A stretch of 30,947 bases of DNA from an uncultured Mucispirillum sp. (GCA_937890655.1 CALADT010000153.1:1-30947), one strand, 5' to 3'; counted from the stretch's first letter, positions 7,497 to 16,169 are shown. Translations and numbers: made by a program. The notes: generated by a model from the letters alone, not told the origin.

Positions 7497-9401
7497 ATGT
7501 TAAGTTCTATTCGTAATAATCGTAAAGCTTTATCTATTGTATTATGGCTTGTAATAATAGCCTTTGTTGCTACAATCTTTGTTGTTTGGGGTGTTGGGGA
7601 AAAATCAAGCTCTGCCTCTTATATTGCAAAAGTTGGGGACAAAGTTATAACTGTAAACGAGTTTAACACTCAAAACAGAATGATAGAAGATGAATTAAGA
7701 CGTTTTGGTGGTGATAATATTGCTATTGATAATATTTCCACATACGTATTACAAGGTATGGTTGCAGATAAAGTGTTACTACTTGAAGCTGAAAGATTAA
7801 AAATACCTGTTACTAATTACGAATTAATTTCTTTTATTAATTCTAGACCTGCTTTTCAAGTAAATAATGTATTTAATATGCAACAATATGAAATGGTTTT
7901 AAGAAGTAATAACTTAACTCCTGCTGCTTTTGAAAAAATGCAAACAGAAGAATTAAAAGTTTTAAAACTAAAAACATTAATTGAGCAAAGCCAGTCTATT
8001 GTTAGTGAAAAAGAGATTGAAAACGAATTTAACTACTTATTTTCTAATATAAAATTAGACTATGCAGCTATTCCTTTAAAAACTTTTGAAAATATAAAAG
8101 TAAACCCAACAGATGATGAATTAAAAGCATATTATGATATTATAAAAGAAGCATACAGAGTACCTGCTGAAATAAAATTAAAATATGTTAGCTATAATTC
8201 AGATAAATATCTTGAAAAATTTCAAGTATCAGATGATGATGCTTTAAATTACTATAACAATAATAAATCACTTTATAGCCAAAGCGAAGGTGCAGAAGCT
8301 AGTATGATTATTATTCCTATTACTGCAAACGATAATGCAACAATTAACGCAGCAAAAGAAAAGGCAGATAAAGCATATGCTGAACTAGAAGCTGGTAAAT
8401 CATTTGCAGAAGTTGCAAATAATTATGCAGATGGCTCATTAATGAAAAAAGATGGCTATATGGGTATAGTTAATAAAGGTAACCTTAATTTTGAAATAGA
8501 ACAGGTTATTTTTAGCACTCCAGATAATACATACTCAAAACCAACTAAAACTTCAACAGGTTATGTTATAGTATATATTCACGACTTAATCCCTGCAAAA
8601 GAATATACTTTTGATGAGAAAAAAGCAGAAATAAAAGCAGAGATAAAAGCAAGTGCAGGTAATAACTTTTTTGACCAATACACTATGAAAGAATATAAAC
8701 AAATACTTGATAACACAAACATTACTAACTACGCTAAAAGCAATCAAGATTTTGCAGGAAAAGTAGTTTCTTCTGATAAATTTATTAATGAAAAAGATGA
8801 TTTTTTTATTCCAGGAGTAAAAGAAGAATTATTTAAACTTGATAAAGGTAGTGTTAGTAAAAGAGTAAATAGTGATAATGTTACATACATCTTTGAAATA
8901 GCTGATAAAAAACCGTCTTATATACCAGAATTAGCTCAAATAAAAGAACAGGTTTTAACTGACTATAAAGTGGATAAATACACAAAAGAAGGTATTAAAG
9001 CTCTAGAAAGCGATATTGCTGGCACAGGGTTTCAAAAAACAGTGGCAAAATATAATGCAGAAGTAAAACATTTATCATTCCCAAGAAATGCAGTTGATTT
9101 AGAAAGTGTATTTAAAGGAAATATGGATTTAATAAATGAAGTAAAATCTACAAAAAGTGGTTCTGTATTACCAAAACCATATTTATTAGATAATAACTTC
9201 TATATATTCAAAGTTGCTGAAATAGAAAAACCTAAAAAAGAAGATATGGCTAACTATAAAGATACAATTCAAAATAGTTTAGCAGCTTTAAAAGGCAGCA
9301 CAGCTATTGAAAACTTTGTTAAAAAATCTATGGAAACAATAAAAGTTAAGTATAACAAAGAAATACTTAATATGATGAATATAAATATAGAAACAAAATA
9401 A
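7497..9401 (+). CDS. ppiD: Membrane-anchored periplasmic foldase, PpiD/SurA type
   Basis: This is a 634-residue protein anchored in the inner membrane that works on newly exported proteins in the periplasm. It has a short basic N-terminus (MLSSIRNNRKA), one membrane helix at about residues 12-32, then a large SurA-type helical chaperone domain (to about 240). A parvulin-like peptidyl-prolyl isomerase domain lies around residues 255-370 (EGAEASMIIIPI, SFAEVANNYADGSLMKKDGYMG, IFSTPDN), and a long C-terminal chaperone segment follows. Length and order match PpiD (about 620 aa in enterobacteria). In E. coli the parvulin domain of PpiD has little or no isomerase activity, so catalysis here should not be assumed. 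AAGGG lies six bases before the ATG. It is followed by its own terminator and preceded by the SRP RNA. Confidence 0.88.
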   Translation: MLSSIRNNRKALSIVLWLVIIAFVATIFVVWGVGEKSSSASYIAKVGDKVITVNEFNTQNRMIEDELRRFGGDNIAIDNISTYVLQGMVADKVLLLEAERLKIPVTNYELISFINSRPAFQVNNVFNMQQYEMVLRSNNLTPAAFEKMQTEELKVLKLKTLIEQSQSIVSEKEIENEFNYLFSNIKLDYAAIPLKTFENIKVNPTDDELKAYYDIIKEAYRVPAEIKLKYVSYNSDKYLEKFQVSDDDALNYYNNNKSLYSQSEGAEASMIIIPITANDNATINAAKEKADKAYAELEAGKSFAEVANNYADGSLMKKDGYMGIVNKGNLNFEIEQVIFSTPDNTYSKPTKTSTGYVIVYIHDLIPAKEYTFDEKKAEIKAEIKASAGNNFFDQYTMKEYKQILDNTNITNYAKSNQDFAGKVVSSDKFINEKDDFFIPGVKEELFKLDKGSVSKRVNSDNVTYIFEIADKKPSYIPELAQIKEQVLTDYKVDKYTKEGIKALESDIAGTGFQKTVAKYNAEVKHLSFPRNAVDLESVFKGNMDLINEVKSTKSGSVLPKPYLLDNNFYIFKVAEIEKPKKEDMANYKDTIQNSLAALKGSTAIENFVKKSMETIKVKYNKEILNMMNINIETK

Positions 9402-9411
9402 TAAATAAAAC

Positions 9412-9440
9412 AAAAGCCTTGATAACTTCAAGGCTTTTTT
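9412..9440 (+). terminator. Rho-independent terminator of ppiD
   Basis: AAAGCCTTGA (9413-9422) pairs with TCAAGGCTTT (9428-9437) around a five-base loop and runs into six T. It lies ten bases after the ppiD stop. Confidence 0.9.
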
Positions 9441-9592
9441 ATTTTGTAAAATACCGTAAGTAATTAAAATAGAATAAATCAATTACCATTATATTAATCA
9501 TATATACTTATTTTCCAAAACCATAGAAAATGCAATAAATTAAAATAAATATTGTATTTTTAATATATTTTACTAAGACAGGAAAATATCAT

Positions 9593-9767
9593 ATATTATA
9601 TAGAATACTTATAAGTTATATATAAATTAGTCATTAAAATAGCTTTTTATATTAAATATGCTCTTTTATAAACTACAAAGTAAAATAACTATTGATTAAT
9701 TTATAATTTACTATGCTACTTTATATATAAACCCATTTTACCTTACATATTTACTTTTTTATCCATA
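9593..9767. repeat. Direct repeat copy 1 (about 175 bp)
   Basis: This copy runs from ATATTATATAG to TTTTTTATCCATA. It aligns with 9807-9979 with roughly 14 mismatches and one two-base gap, so about 90 percent identity over its full length. Long perfect blocks include CTTTTTATATTAAATA and TTTTATAAACTACAAAG. Very short reading frames inside it are not conserved, so it appears non-coding. Confidence 0.9.
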
Positions 9768-9806
9768 GCTCAAAACGAAATATAATCTATTAAAATACAA
9801 CATTAA

Positions 9807-9979
9807 ATATTATATAGACTACTTATAAGTTATATACTTTAGTGATGAAAGTAGCTTTTTATATTAAATAAGCCCTTTTATAAACTACAAAGTAAAATGA
9901 TTATTCATTAATTTATAATTTACTATACTATTTTATATATAAATCCATTTTACCTTACATATTTACTTTTTTATCCATA
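9807..9979. repeat. Direct repeat copy 2 (about 173 bp)
   Basis: This is the second copy of the 9593-9767 segment, in the same orientation, starting about 214 bases later and separated by about 39 bases. The last 35 bases are nearly identical in the two copies, while the first 60 bases hold most of the differences. I do not recognise the family. Confidence 0.9.
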
Positions 9980-10033
9980 ACACATTAAAAAATAAATTAT
10001 ACAATGAACTACTTATATTTTTATTCATTAAAT

Positions 10034-10069
10034 AAGGGGAATATGTTTTATATAAACTATATTCCCCTT
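10034..10069 (-). terminator. Hairpin terminator of the molybdoenzyme operon
   Basis: AAGGGGAATAT (10034-10044) pairs with ATATTCCCCTT (10059-10069), with GTTT/AAAC continuing the stem inward past a one-base bulge. It lies 22 bases beyond the stop of the last operon gene. The T tract on the minus strand is weak, so termination may be partial. Confidence 0.65.
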
Positions 10070-10091
10070 TTATATTATATATTTATAGTAT

Positions 10092-10784
10092 TTATTTTAC
10101 AAATAACCCTGGGTGTTTTTTTCTTGCATGTTCTTCACTATCTGTGCCGTCTCCGAACATTGCTTTATAACCTGCTCTATTTGGTGGAATAACTGCAAAA
10201 TATACATGGAATATTAAAAATAAACCAATGATTACAAAACCACCAAAGTGGATTACACGCATAAAGGCTTGCATATCTATACTAAATGATGCTCTAAACC
10301 ATAAAACTATACCACTTATAATCATTAATACGCATAATATAATGACTGCCCACGCTGCTACAATTTGTAAAAAACTATATTTACCCATATGTTCTGGATA
10401 CTGCCAATCAATATAGATTTTTTTGTTATCAGCAAGGCCTTCTTTTACATATGCCATTACACCCTGACCTTTTCTTAACTTAGGAGTAATACCCCAAGAA
10501 GCTATTTTTGGAAGAAGTGCAAATATAAATGGTATTGATGTTAAAAGCCATAACACTGCTGTTACCCTGTGGATAATTCTACATACCTGCATACCTGTTA
10601 CCACCACATCCACATTAGAAGTAGCACCTAAAGAAAAAGGAAGCCCTATAAGGTATGCTATCCATGTGAAATAGTCTGATACAAGTGGTAAACCCGTTAT
10701 TATAAAAAATATCATAAAGTGCAGTATATGTTTATGATACCATATCTGCATACTGCTAAATAATTGAACTCTTTTCTCACTCAT
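10092..10784 (-). CDS. Cytochrome b subunit of a molybdopterin oxidoreductase (PhsC/FdnI-like)
   Basis: This 230-residue integral membrane protein would exchange electrons between menaquinone and the iron-sulfur subunit. Four hydrophobic helices are visible: about residues 17-45, 70-100, 130-165 and 180-205. Candidate haem b ligands are His18/His22 in WYHKHILHFM, His in CRIIHRVTAVLW, and His in RVIHFGGF and LIFHVYFAV; this is the di-haem pattern of the formate dehydrogenase gamma/thiosulfate reductase gamma family. AAGGAG precedes the ATG, 15 bases after the ferredoxin subunit's stop. It is the last gene of a catalytic-FeS-cytochrome operon. Pairing with a four-helix cytochrome rather than an NrfD-type anchor points to the Phs side of the family, not classical Psr or Ttr. 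Confidence 0.88.
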   Translation of the reverse strand: MSEKRVQLFSSMQIWYHKHILHFMIFFIITGLPLVSDYFTWIAYLIGLPFSLGATSNVDVVVTGMQVCRIIHRVTAVLWLLTSIPFIFALLPKIASWGITPKLRKGQGVMAYVKEGLADNKKIYIDWQYPEHMGKYSFLQIVAAWAVIILCVLMIISGIVLWFRASFSIDMQAFMRVIHFGGFVIIGLFLIFHVYFAVIPPNRAGYKAMFGDGTDSEEHARKKHPGLFVK

Positions 10785-10799
10785 GATTTACTCCTTATA

Positions 10800-11609
10800 T
10801 TAGTCTTCATGATGGTTATATGGTGAATTTTCTTTATTTTTAGCCCAGTGCCTTGTATGAGCTGCAATACCTACACCAACTGCAGCAGCACCTGCCACAC
10901 CAACTACTTTCATTACATCTCTTGCAATAGAAGTTTTACTTACTGGGTTTTCAGGAAGTAAATAACTATCTCTATCTTCTTTTGGAGCGATTGTTAAATA
11001 TGTTAAAGTGCCTACATGGTTATTTACTTTATCAGCACCATAAACAATATATTCTTTTCCAAAAACTTTGCTATAATGTTCTGCACGTTTTTTGCTTTCT
11101 GCAACAACTTCTTCCCTTGTGCCTGAAATAATAGCAACAGAAGGGCATGCTTCAGAACATGCAGTTTTTAAGCCTGCTTTAAGCCTGTCATTACATAATA
11201 CACATTTATATGTTTTACCTGTTTCTTTAGAAAATACAGGCACATCATATGGGCAAGCGTCTATACAACTTTGGCAGCCTATACATAAACTTTCACTAAT
11301 AAGCACTGCCCCTGTTTCATCTTTAGTTATAGCATCTGTTGGGCATATATCCATACATTTTGGGTTCTCACAGTGAAAGCAGTGTTTTAAAGCTGCAATA
11401 CTTTTCACATTAGGAAAAACTCCCTGTTCGCTGGTTTTAACAGTTAAATAATTGTAATGGTGCATTGGTCTATTAGCGCTTATCATTACATCTTCACTGT
11501 TACTGTGTTGTAATCTTGTTCTATTTTCCACAGAACAGGCAACAACACAGGAATAACATTTTATACATGATTGAGTGTCATAGCAGACAGCCATTGCTTT
11601 ATTACTCAT
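10800..11609 (-). CDS. 4Fe-4S ferredoxin-type electron-transfer subunit (PhsB/PsrB-like)
   Basis: This 269-residue protein carries four cubane clusters between the molybdenum subunit and the cytochrome. Four cysteine groups are visible: CIKCYSCVVAC near residue 17, CFHCENPKCMDICP near 78, CIGCQSCIDACP near 110, and CVLCNDRLKAG followed by CSEACP near 137-155. The C-terminal 60 residues hold a glycine/alanine-rich hydrophobic stretch (VVGVAGAAAVGVGIAA) that may be a membrane anchor, as in some respiratory FeS subunits; this is inferred. Its ATG overlaps the stop of the catalytic gene as TAATG, so translation is probably coupled. An AGGAAGGTG ribosome site lies inside the upstream gene. Confidence 0.9.
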   Translation of the reverse strand: MSNKAMAVCYDTQSCIKCYSCVVACSVENRTRLQHSNSEDVMISANRPMHHYNYLTVKTSEQGVFPNVKSIAALKHCFHCENPKCMDICPTDAITKDETGAVLISESLCIGCQSCIDACPYDVPVFSKETGKTYKCVLCNDRLKAGLKTACSEACPSVAIISGTREEVVAESKKRAEHYSKVFGKEYIVYGADKVNNHVGTLTYLTIAPKEDRDSYLLPENPVSKTSIARDVMKVVGVAGAAAVGVGIAAHTRHWAKNKENSPYNHHED

Positions 11610-14146
11610 TATTTCACCTTCCTAATTTTTACTATAAAATCATGACACGGTGCTGTGCCGTCTACTGGAGAAAATAAAAAGTTATTAATATGGTTTGGGT
11701 TAAAACCAATTTTGCTTGCAACACTTAATTTTTCCCCCAGTTTTGTGTAATAACCGTTACCTACACCATAAAAAGAAAATAGTGTATGTGGTTCTACTGT
11801 GTGGGTTAATCTTACTTTACTTTGTATAGCAGCATCAGGCCTTTCAACGTTTACTATTTCTACAATATCGTTATCTTTTAAGCCTAGTGCTTCCCCTTTT
11901 GCCTTATTAATAAACACTGCATCATAATCAAGTGTTTCACCAACATTTTTAAGCACAATATTATTTCTTGTTTGTGCCCCTGTAAATGAGCTTAATGGGT
12001 GGAACCCTGTAATAGCTATAAATTCATCATCTAATAAATCAGCTTGATTTTTTTCTTTTAAATATTTTTGCCAGTGTGTATCTGCATATGTAAAATCAGG
12101 AGTGAAATATTGTGATTCATCATCTCTTTTTTCTGATTTTAATTTCTCATTCCATTCAAGCATAAATGTAGAGTAGATTTCAAATTTATTTGTGGTATTT
12201 TCTTTATTTTTTGCACCGTATTTAGAATCATCCCCTGTCCATACACCAAGATTTTTAAGCATATCTCTTGTGATACCTGCTTTTTCTTCATCAGTGATGC
12301 CTTGTAAATTCTGTAACTGGTGTTCTATAATATATTCTATACCACCTTTTTCAAATGCACCAAGTTTTTCTTCATATTCTTCTTTTGACATAAACCTTTT
12401 AGCAAGCTCAAGTATAATATCATAACCATTTTTTACATCAAAAAGTGGTTCTACTGCTTTCTCGTTTACGCTAATTACAGGAAAATATGTTTTATAGCCT
12501 GATGTTAATGGCTCATCTCTTTCCATAAATGTTGTATCTGGAAGTATTACATCAGAATAAAGTGCAGTTTCATTCCAATATGGAGTAATAGATAAAATAA
12601 ATGGCACTTTATGTAATGAATTTGCAATATCTATACCACCGGCACTACCACCTATTAAGTTTTGGCCGTTAATAAATAACATTTTTACAGGGTATGGCCT
12701 GCCATCCATAATTGATTTTGCTAATATTCTTCTGCATTCTTTAAGGTTTATAAGTTCAAAGCCTTTTTCGTTTTTTGCATAGTATTTTGCAATATTAATT
12801 TCTTCTGATTTTACTCCTTTTATAGGGCTTCCCATTTTTACACCCCTTTGGTAAATCAGACCACCTTTTTGGCCGTAAACACCAAGCATAGCATTAATCA
12901 TTGCAACAAACTGAACACCTTTTGTGGAGTTAAAATATCTTGTAGTTCTATAACCCCTTTCAATAAAACATGCTGGTTTTGCAGCGTTTAGTTCTTCTGC
13001 TAATTTAGTGATTTGTTCAGGAGCAATGCCACATAAATCTTTAGCTTTTTCTGGTGTCATATCTTGGCAGGAATCAGCAAGTGCCTGCATAGCAGTTTTT
13101 ACTTTTTTGCCGTCTATTTCAAAATTACCAAAAAGTGCTGGTTTTGTTGCTTCTTTTTTTAATACTGCTTTAGATAAAGATTCATCATAAACCATATAAT
13201 CAGCTTCTTTTTCAAATGGGTTAATTATAGAAAAAGGTTTACCGTCTTCTGCAGAAACAAGCATTTCTGCATTAGTATGTTTACGCAAAAATTCTTCATC
13301 ATAATATTTTTTAGTGATAATTTCTCTTGCTAAAGCTGTCAATAATATTGGGTCAGTTCCTGGAATAACAGGTAACCATTCACCATCACTTTCCCCTACA
13401 CCATGTGGGCGTCTAGGGTCTACAATAAATGTTTTAAGACCATTTTTTCTACCCCTGCCAAACATAGCTCCCCAAGGGAAAGCAACTAAACCACCTGCTG
13501 GGTTACGGTTAAGTAAAACTGCTACTTTTGCGTTTTCATAATCACCCATAACAACAGGAACACTAGCTCTAGGAACTTTACCACCACCAAAAACAGCACC
13601 TAAACCTAATTCGTTAGCAGAAGCATAACATGTATCAGCATAGCTAACATAGTTAAAACAACCAAACATTTCTATAACTTTATTATCAAGCCCTGGGGCA
13701 GTATTAAAACGTGGTAAATAAGCCATTGTATGTGCTTCGTTATTATCACGCAACTCTTTCATTTTACTACCAACTAAATCAAGAGCTTCTTCCCATGTAG
13801 CTCTTCTAAACTCGCCACTGCCACGTTCTCCAACTCGTATAAGTGGTGCTTTTATTCTATCATTATTATAAAGAGCAGAAATAGCTGCACGCCCCCTGCC
13901 ACATACAGCAGGATAACGAGTATTAGGGTTTGCACCTATCCTAATTAAACGACCGTCTTTAACTTGTGCCTCCATAGGACAAAGCTGGGCACACATTCTA
14001 CAACTTAAATGAACTTTTTTTTCATAACCATAATCTGATGGCAAAAGCTCCTTAGCCTCAGCACGAATAGAACCCCCTACGGATAACTGGTAAGCGGCAA
14101 GCCCTGCTGCTGAAGTTTTTAAGAAATTTCTACGTGATAATTTCAT
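11609..14146 (-). CDS. Molybdopterin oxidoreductase catalytic subunit, Phs/Psr-like, Tat-exported
   Basis: This is the catalytic subunit of a periplasmic DMSO-reductase-family respiratory enzyme, 845 residues. The N-terminus SRRNFLKTSAAGLAAY is a twin-arginine signal. An N-terminal [4Fe-4S] site follows: CRMCAQLCPMEA with a fourth Cys in YPAVCGRGRAA. The putative molybdenum ligand is the Cys in YADTCYASANELG near residue 175. Cofactor-binding stretches such as VDPRRPHG, PGTDPILLTALAREI and the C-terminal AxGLKDNDIVEI region are present. I start at the ATG at 14146, with GGAGG upstream; a 14-codon extension would place extra residues before the Tat motif. Substrate is uncertain: thiosulfate, polysulfide and tetrathionate are most likely, arsenate less so. 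It is the first gene of a three-gene operon. Confidence 0.88.
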   Translation of the reverse strand: MKLSRRNFLKTSAAGLAAYQLSVGGSIRAEAKELLPSDYGYEKKVHLSCRMCAQLCPMEAQVKDGRLIRIGANPNTRYPAVCGRGRAAISALYNNDRIKAPLIRVGERGSGEFRRATWEEALDLVGSKMKELRDNNEAHTMAYLPRFNTAPGLDNKVIEMFGCFNYVSYADTCYASANELGLGAVFGGGKVPRASVPVVMGDYENAKVAVLLNRNPAGGLVAFPWGAMFGRGRKNGLKTFIVDPRRPHGVGESDGEWLPVIPGTDPILLTALAREIITKKYYDEEFLRKHTNAEMLVSAEDGKPFSIINPFEKEADYMVYDESLSKAVLKKEATKPALFGNFEIDGKKVKTAMQALADSCQDMTPEKAKDLCGIAPEQITKLAEELNAAKPACFIERGYRTTRYFNSTKGVQFVAMINAMLGVYGQKGGLIYQRGVKMGSPIKGVKSEEINIAKYYAKNEKGFELINLKECRRILAKSIMDGRPYPVKMLFINGQNLIGGSAGGIDIANSLHKVPFILSITPYWNETALYSDVILPDTTFMERDEPLTSGYKTYFPVISVNEKAVEPLFDVKNGYDIILELAKRFMSKEEYEEKLGAFEKGGIEYIIEHQLQNLQGITDEEKAGITRDMLKNLGVWTGDDSKYGAKNKENTTNKFEIYSTFMLEWNEKLKSEKRDDESQYFTPDFTYADTHWQKYLKEKNQADLLDDEFIAITGFHPLSSFTGAQTRNNIVLKNVGETLDYDAVFINKAKGEALGLKDNDIVEIVNVERPDAAIQSKVRLTHTVEPHTLFSFYGVGNGYYTKLGEKLSVASKIGFNPNHINNFLFSPVDGTAPCHDFIVKIRKVK

Positions 14147-14556
14147 ATTTCCTCCACTACAATATTTTGCATAATTTATTACTACCACATTATAATATTT
14201 TTTTCAATGATTATTATTACATTAGTAAGTATTTTTTATTAAAAAATAAAACATACTTATATAAATTATTTATTTTTTTATATATATAATAAATAATGAT
14301 TAATTCCATCTTTTTATATATAATTCTCTACTATTTTACTTCACTTTTAAAAATTTTCACCTATTTTTTAGAACCATTATAGTAGAAATTATGATAAAAT
14401 AATATTATTTTTTATAATAGTGTTTTAATCATAGTGATTATGTAGGTGATATTATAAGTATATTTTTATATATTTTACCTTTATTTTTATTATTTGATTT
14501 AGTAATACAATTTATTATCAAAACAATATAAAGGTTATAGCCATAGAAAATAGGTT
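14147..14556. other. Divergent AT-rich intergenic region
   Basis: This 410-base gap separates the divergent molybdoenzyme operon (minus) and the DUF998-like gene (plus), so promoters for both should lie here. On the minus strand a TATAAT at about 14188-14193 lacks a good -35 box; on the plus strand another TATAAT lies at 14413-14418. A small perfect palindrome at 14426-14440 is the one distinctive element. No open frame or RNA gene is apparent. Confidence 0.55.
14426..14440. promoter_or_regulatory. Small palindrome, possible operator
   Basis: TAATCA, TAG, TGATTA is a perfect inverted repeat just downstream of a TATAAT at 14413-14418 and about 115 bases before the plus-strand gene at 14557. 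Its placement suits a repressor site. It does not match the FNR consensus TTGAT-N4-ATCAA. In such AT-rich DNA chance occurrence is possible. Confidence 0.35.
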
Positions 14557-15000
14557 ATGAGCGTATTAGGCAATAAAAATGCACCACTTCATAAAATTTA
14601 TAATGCTTGGATAATATTATTAGGTGTTATAATTATTATAAGTAGTATTTATATATTTTCATTACTTCATAATACAAGTGGTATAATATTATTTCTTTTT
14701 ATTGTGCTTTTGCTTTATGCTTTAGGGGGCTGTATAATAGCAGGGCTTTTTGCAGTGGAAGAAACAAAAGAGCTTGTAACAATGCAGGCAAAAATACATG
14801 GTATTAGTGCCGTTATAGGGGTTTTACTTTTAACACTTGCACCACTTTTAATAGGTATATATTTTATTAAAATTAGTTATATATTACTTGGAATATTATC
14901 TCTATTATGTTTTATAGTTACAATATTATTTTTTGTATTATTTATATTAGCAGATAAACCAAAGTTTAATAATTCAATTATTAATTCAGAAGGTCTATAG
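14557..15000 (+). CDS. Four-helix membrane protein, probably DUF998
   Basis: This is a 147-residue integral membrane protein of unknown function. Four hydrophobic segments stand out: about residues 17-35, 42-68, 82-105 and 110-132. Between helices two and three is the stretch KIHGISAVIGVLLLTLAPLLIG, which I recall as typical of DUF998 proteins; those usually have about six helices and 180-220 residues, so this looks like a short version. An in-frame TAG lies just upstream of the ATG, so the protein cannot be longer at its N-terminus. The ribosome site is weak (AGG). It stands alone on the plus strand, convergent with the defence block. Confidence 0.65.
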   Translation: MSVLGNKNAPLHKIYNAWIILLGVIIIISSIYIFSLLHNTSGIILFLFIVLLLYALGGCIIAGLFAVEETKELVTMQAKIHGISAVIGVLLLTLAPLLIGIYFIKISYILLGILSLLCFIVTILFFVLFILADKPKFNNSIINSEGL

Positions 15001-15075
15001 CAAAGGTTAGCACTTTTATGTATGTATATACCTGTAATAATATTATGTGGGTATGGTATAAGGTTATAAGTTATA

Positions 15076-15927
15076 TTACATTAACATATATGGCTCTAAT
15101 AATTTTACAAACTGTTCTTTAAATGCTTGGTTTTTGTTTATCTTTAGACATTCAATTAATTCTTCTGATAATTCTTTAATTGAATTATGAATATTTTTAT
15201 GGTTAGACTTATTTGATAAATGTATAATTTCTTCACTACGAATTTGTATAAATTTCTCCCTAAAACCATCAGGCAATTTTATTTGCTTATTATATTTTTC
15301 ATACATTTTATAAGCTGCTTTAATTAATATTTTATAACTATCTTTTGTTCCACGTTTTAAATGAGAAACTGCTTTATCAATATTCCTATTAATAATAGCC
15401 ATTTTTTTATTATCACTATCTGTTTCTAATTGTCCCTTTAACACAATGGCTGTTATTAAATGAGATAATGTATTATGAAATTCCGTTAATAATGCTGATA
15501 TATGTGCTCCAAATAGCTTATGTAGTTTATTATAAGCTATTATAAAATCGCTAAATGATTCTGTAAGCTCTTGTGAACTAAATAATATATCTGCTAGATT
15601 TTCTATTGAAATGCGTGCCGATAAAGATAATACATTTCTAATATTATCTATACTTTCATTTGAAATAATTCCAGAAATATCAATATATTCATCTAGTATT
15701 CCATTACATTTTTTTTCATAAAGTTCTTTTTCTTCGCTACTAACAATTTTACTTTCTAAATGATTAATATCTTCTAAAACTTTAAGATATTGTTGACTAA
15801 ATAATACATAAAATAGATGTATATGCGTAAAATTTCTTGATTTTAAAATACTTACACTTGCATCATAAAATAAAAATCGCTGATAATTAGATAAAACTAT
15901 ATTAAGAATGTCAAGACGAGAATACAT
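15076..15927 (-). CDS. Helical protein of unknown function, second gene of an uncharacterised pair
   Basis: I do not recognise this 283-residue protein. It is soluble-looking and predicted almost entirely helical, without signal peptide or membrane span. The N-terminal 120 residues have amphipathic helices with many Ile, Leu, Ser and Glu. The middle part holds FHNTLSHLITAIVL, and some 30 residues on, AVSHLKRGTKDSYKILIKAAYKMYEKY, an A-x-x-H-L-x-R-x-x-x-D-x-Y-K pattern that I have an impression of seeing in unnamed proteins near defence genes; this is memory, not a match. It begins seven bases after a 68-codon gene on the same strand with only a weak ribosome site, implying co-translation. The pair sits downstream of a type I restriction operon but has its own promoter. 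Confidence 0.8.
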   Translation of the reverse strand: MYSRLDILNIVLSNYQRFLFYDASVSILKSRNFTHIHLFYVLFSQQYLKVLEDINHLESKIVSSEEKELYEKKCNGILDEYIDISGIISNESIDNIRNVLSLSARISIENLADILFSSQELTESFSDFIIAYNKLHKLFGAHISALLTEFHNTLSHLITAIVLKGQLETDSDNKKMAIINRNIDKAVSHLKRGTKDSYKILIKAAYKMYEKYNKQIKLPDGFREKFIQIRSEEIIHLSNKSNHKNIHNSIKELSEELIECLKINKNQAFKEQFVKLLEPYMLM

Positions 15928-15934
15928 ATAATAC

Positions 15935-16141
15935 TTATTTATTCTTTAAGATATAATTATTTATTTCTTTTTTTATATTTAATATTTCATCACTATTAGA
16001 TATTGACATATCAGCAACACTACCTTTACCTGTCCCTAAAACTAATAATCTATTTTTGCTAGTGTCATATTCTGCCATTTCTTTTAATGAATCCATTGCT
16101 TGATTAACTTTTTCCATATTAATATCTGACTGTTTTAACAT
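15935..16141 (-). CDS. Small protein of unknown function, first gene of an uncharacterised pair
   Basis: This is a 68-residue protein of no family I recognise. It opens with a likely amphipathic helix (NMEKVNQAMDSLKEMAEYD), has a short glycine-containing strand-like middle (RLLVLGTGKGS), and ends in a basic helix (IKKEINNYILKNK). There is no helix-turn-helix, cysteine or hydrophobic span. The start has TGAGGGT about eight bases upstream. It is followed seven bases later by the 283-residue gene. Upstream are a -35/-10 pair and an inverted repeat at the transcript start, the layout typical of small self-regulated cassettes such as toxin-antitoxin pairs. That role is only a hypothesis. Confidence 0.75.
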   Translation of the reverse strand: MLKQSDINMEKVNQAMDSLKEMAEYDTSKNRLLVLGTGKGSVADMSISNSDEILNIKKEINNYILKNK

Positions 16142-16169
16142 ATAAATACCCTCAGATTTATTTTTAACT

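Larger units (their letters stand above)
9441..10033. other. Gene-free AT-rich region containing a duplicated segment
   Basis: Nearly 600 bases carry no convincing open frame on either strand. The longest in-frame stretches inside the repeats are about 13 codons and are not conserved between the copies. The only structure I see is the pair of direct repeats listed separately. Confidence 0.7.

Noticed and set aside
9593..9979. CRISPR array suggested by repeats in an AT-rich gap
   Set aside because: Only two long, diverged units with a 39-base spacing; no short regular repeats or cas genes.
10004..10192. 62-codon plus-strand hydrophobic frame
   Set aside because: It spans the operon terminator hairpin and the antisense of the cytochrome b C-terminus, with no ribosome site.
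13314..13541. 75-codon plus-strand frame inside the molybdoenzyme gene
   Set aside because: It is entirely antisense to a well-conserved catalytic subunit; no ribosome site or recognisable protein.
11609..14188. Longer N-terminus for the molybdoenzyme (start at 14188)
   Set aside because: It would put 14 extra residues before the Tat motif, and the GGAGG ribosome site lies directly upstream of the ATG at 14146.
14426..14440. FNR-type anaerobic regulator box near the molybdoenzyme operon
   Set aside because: The palindrome reads TAATCA-N3-TGATTA, not TTGAT-N4-ATCAA, and I found no better match in the gap.
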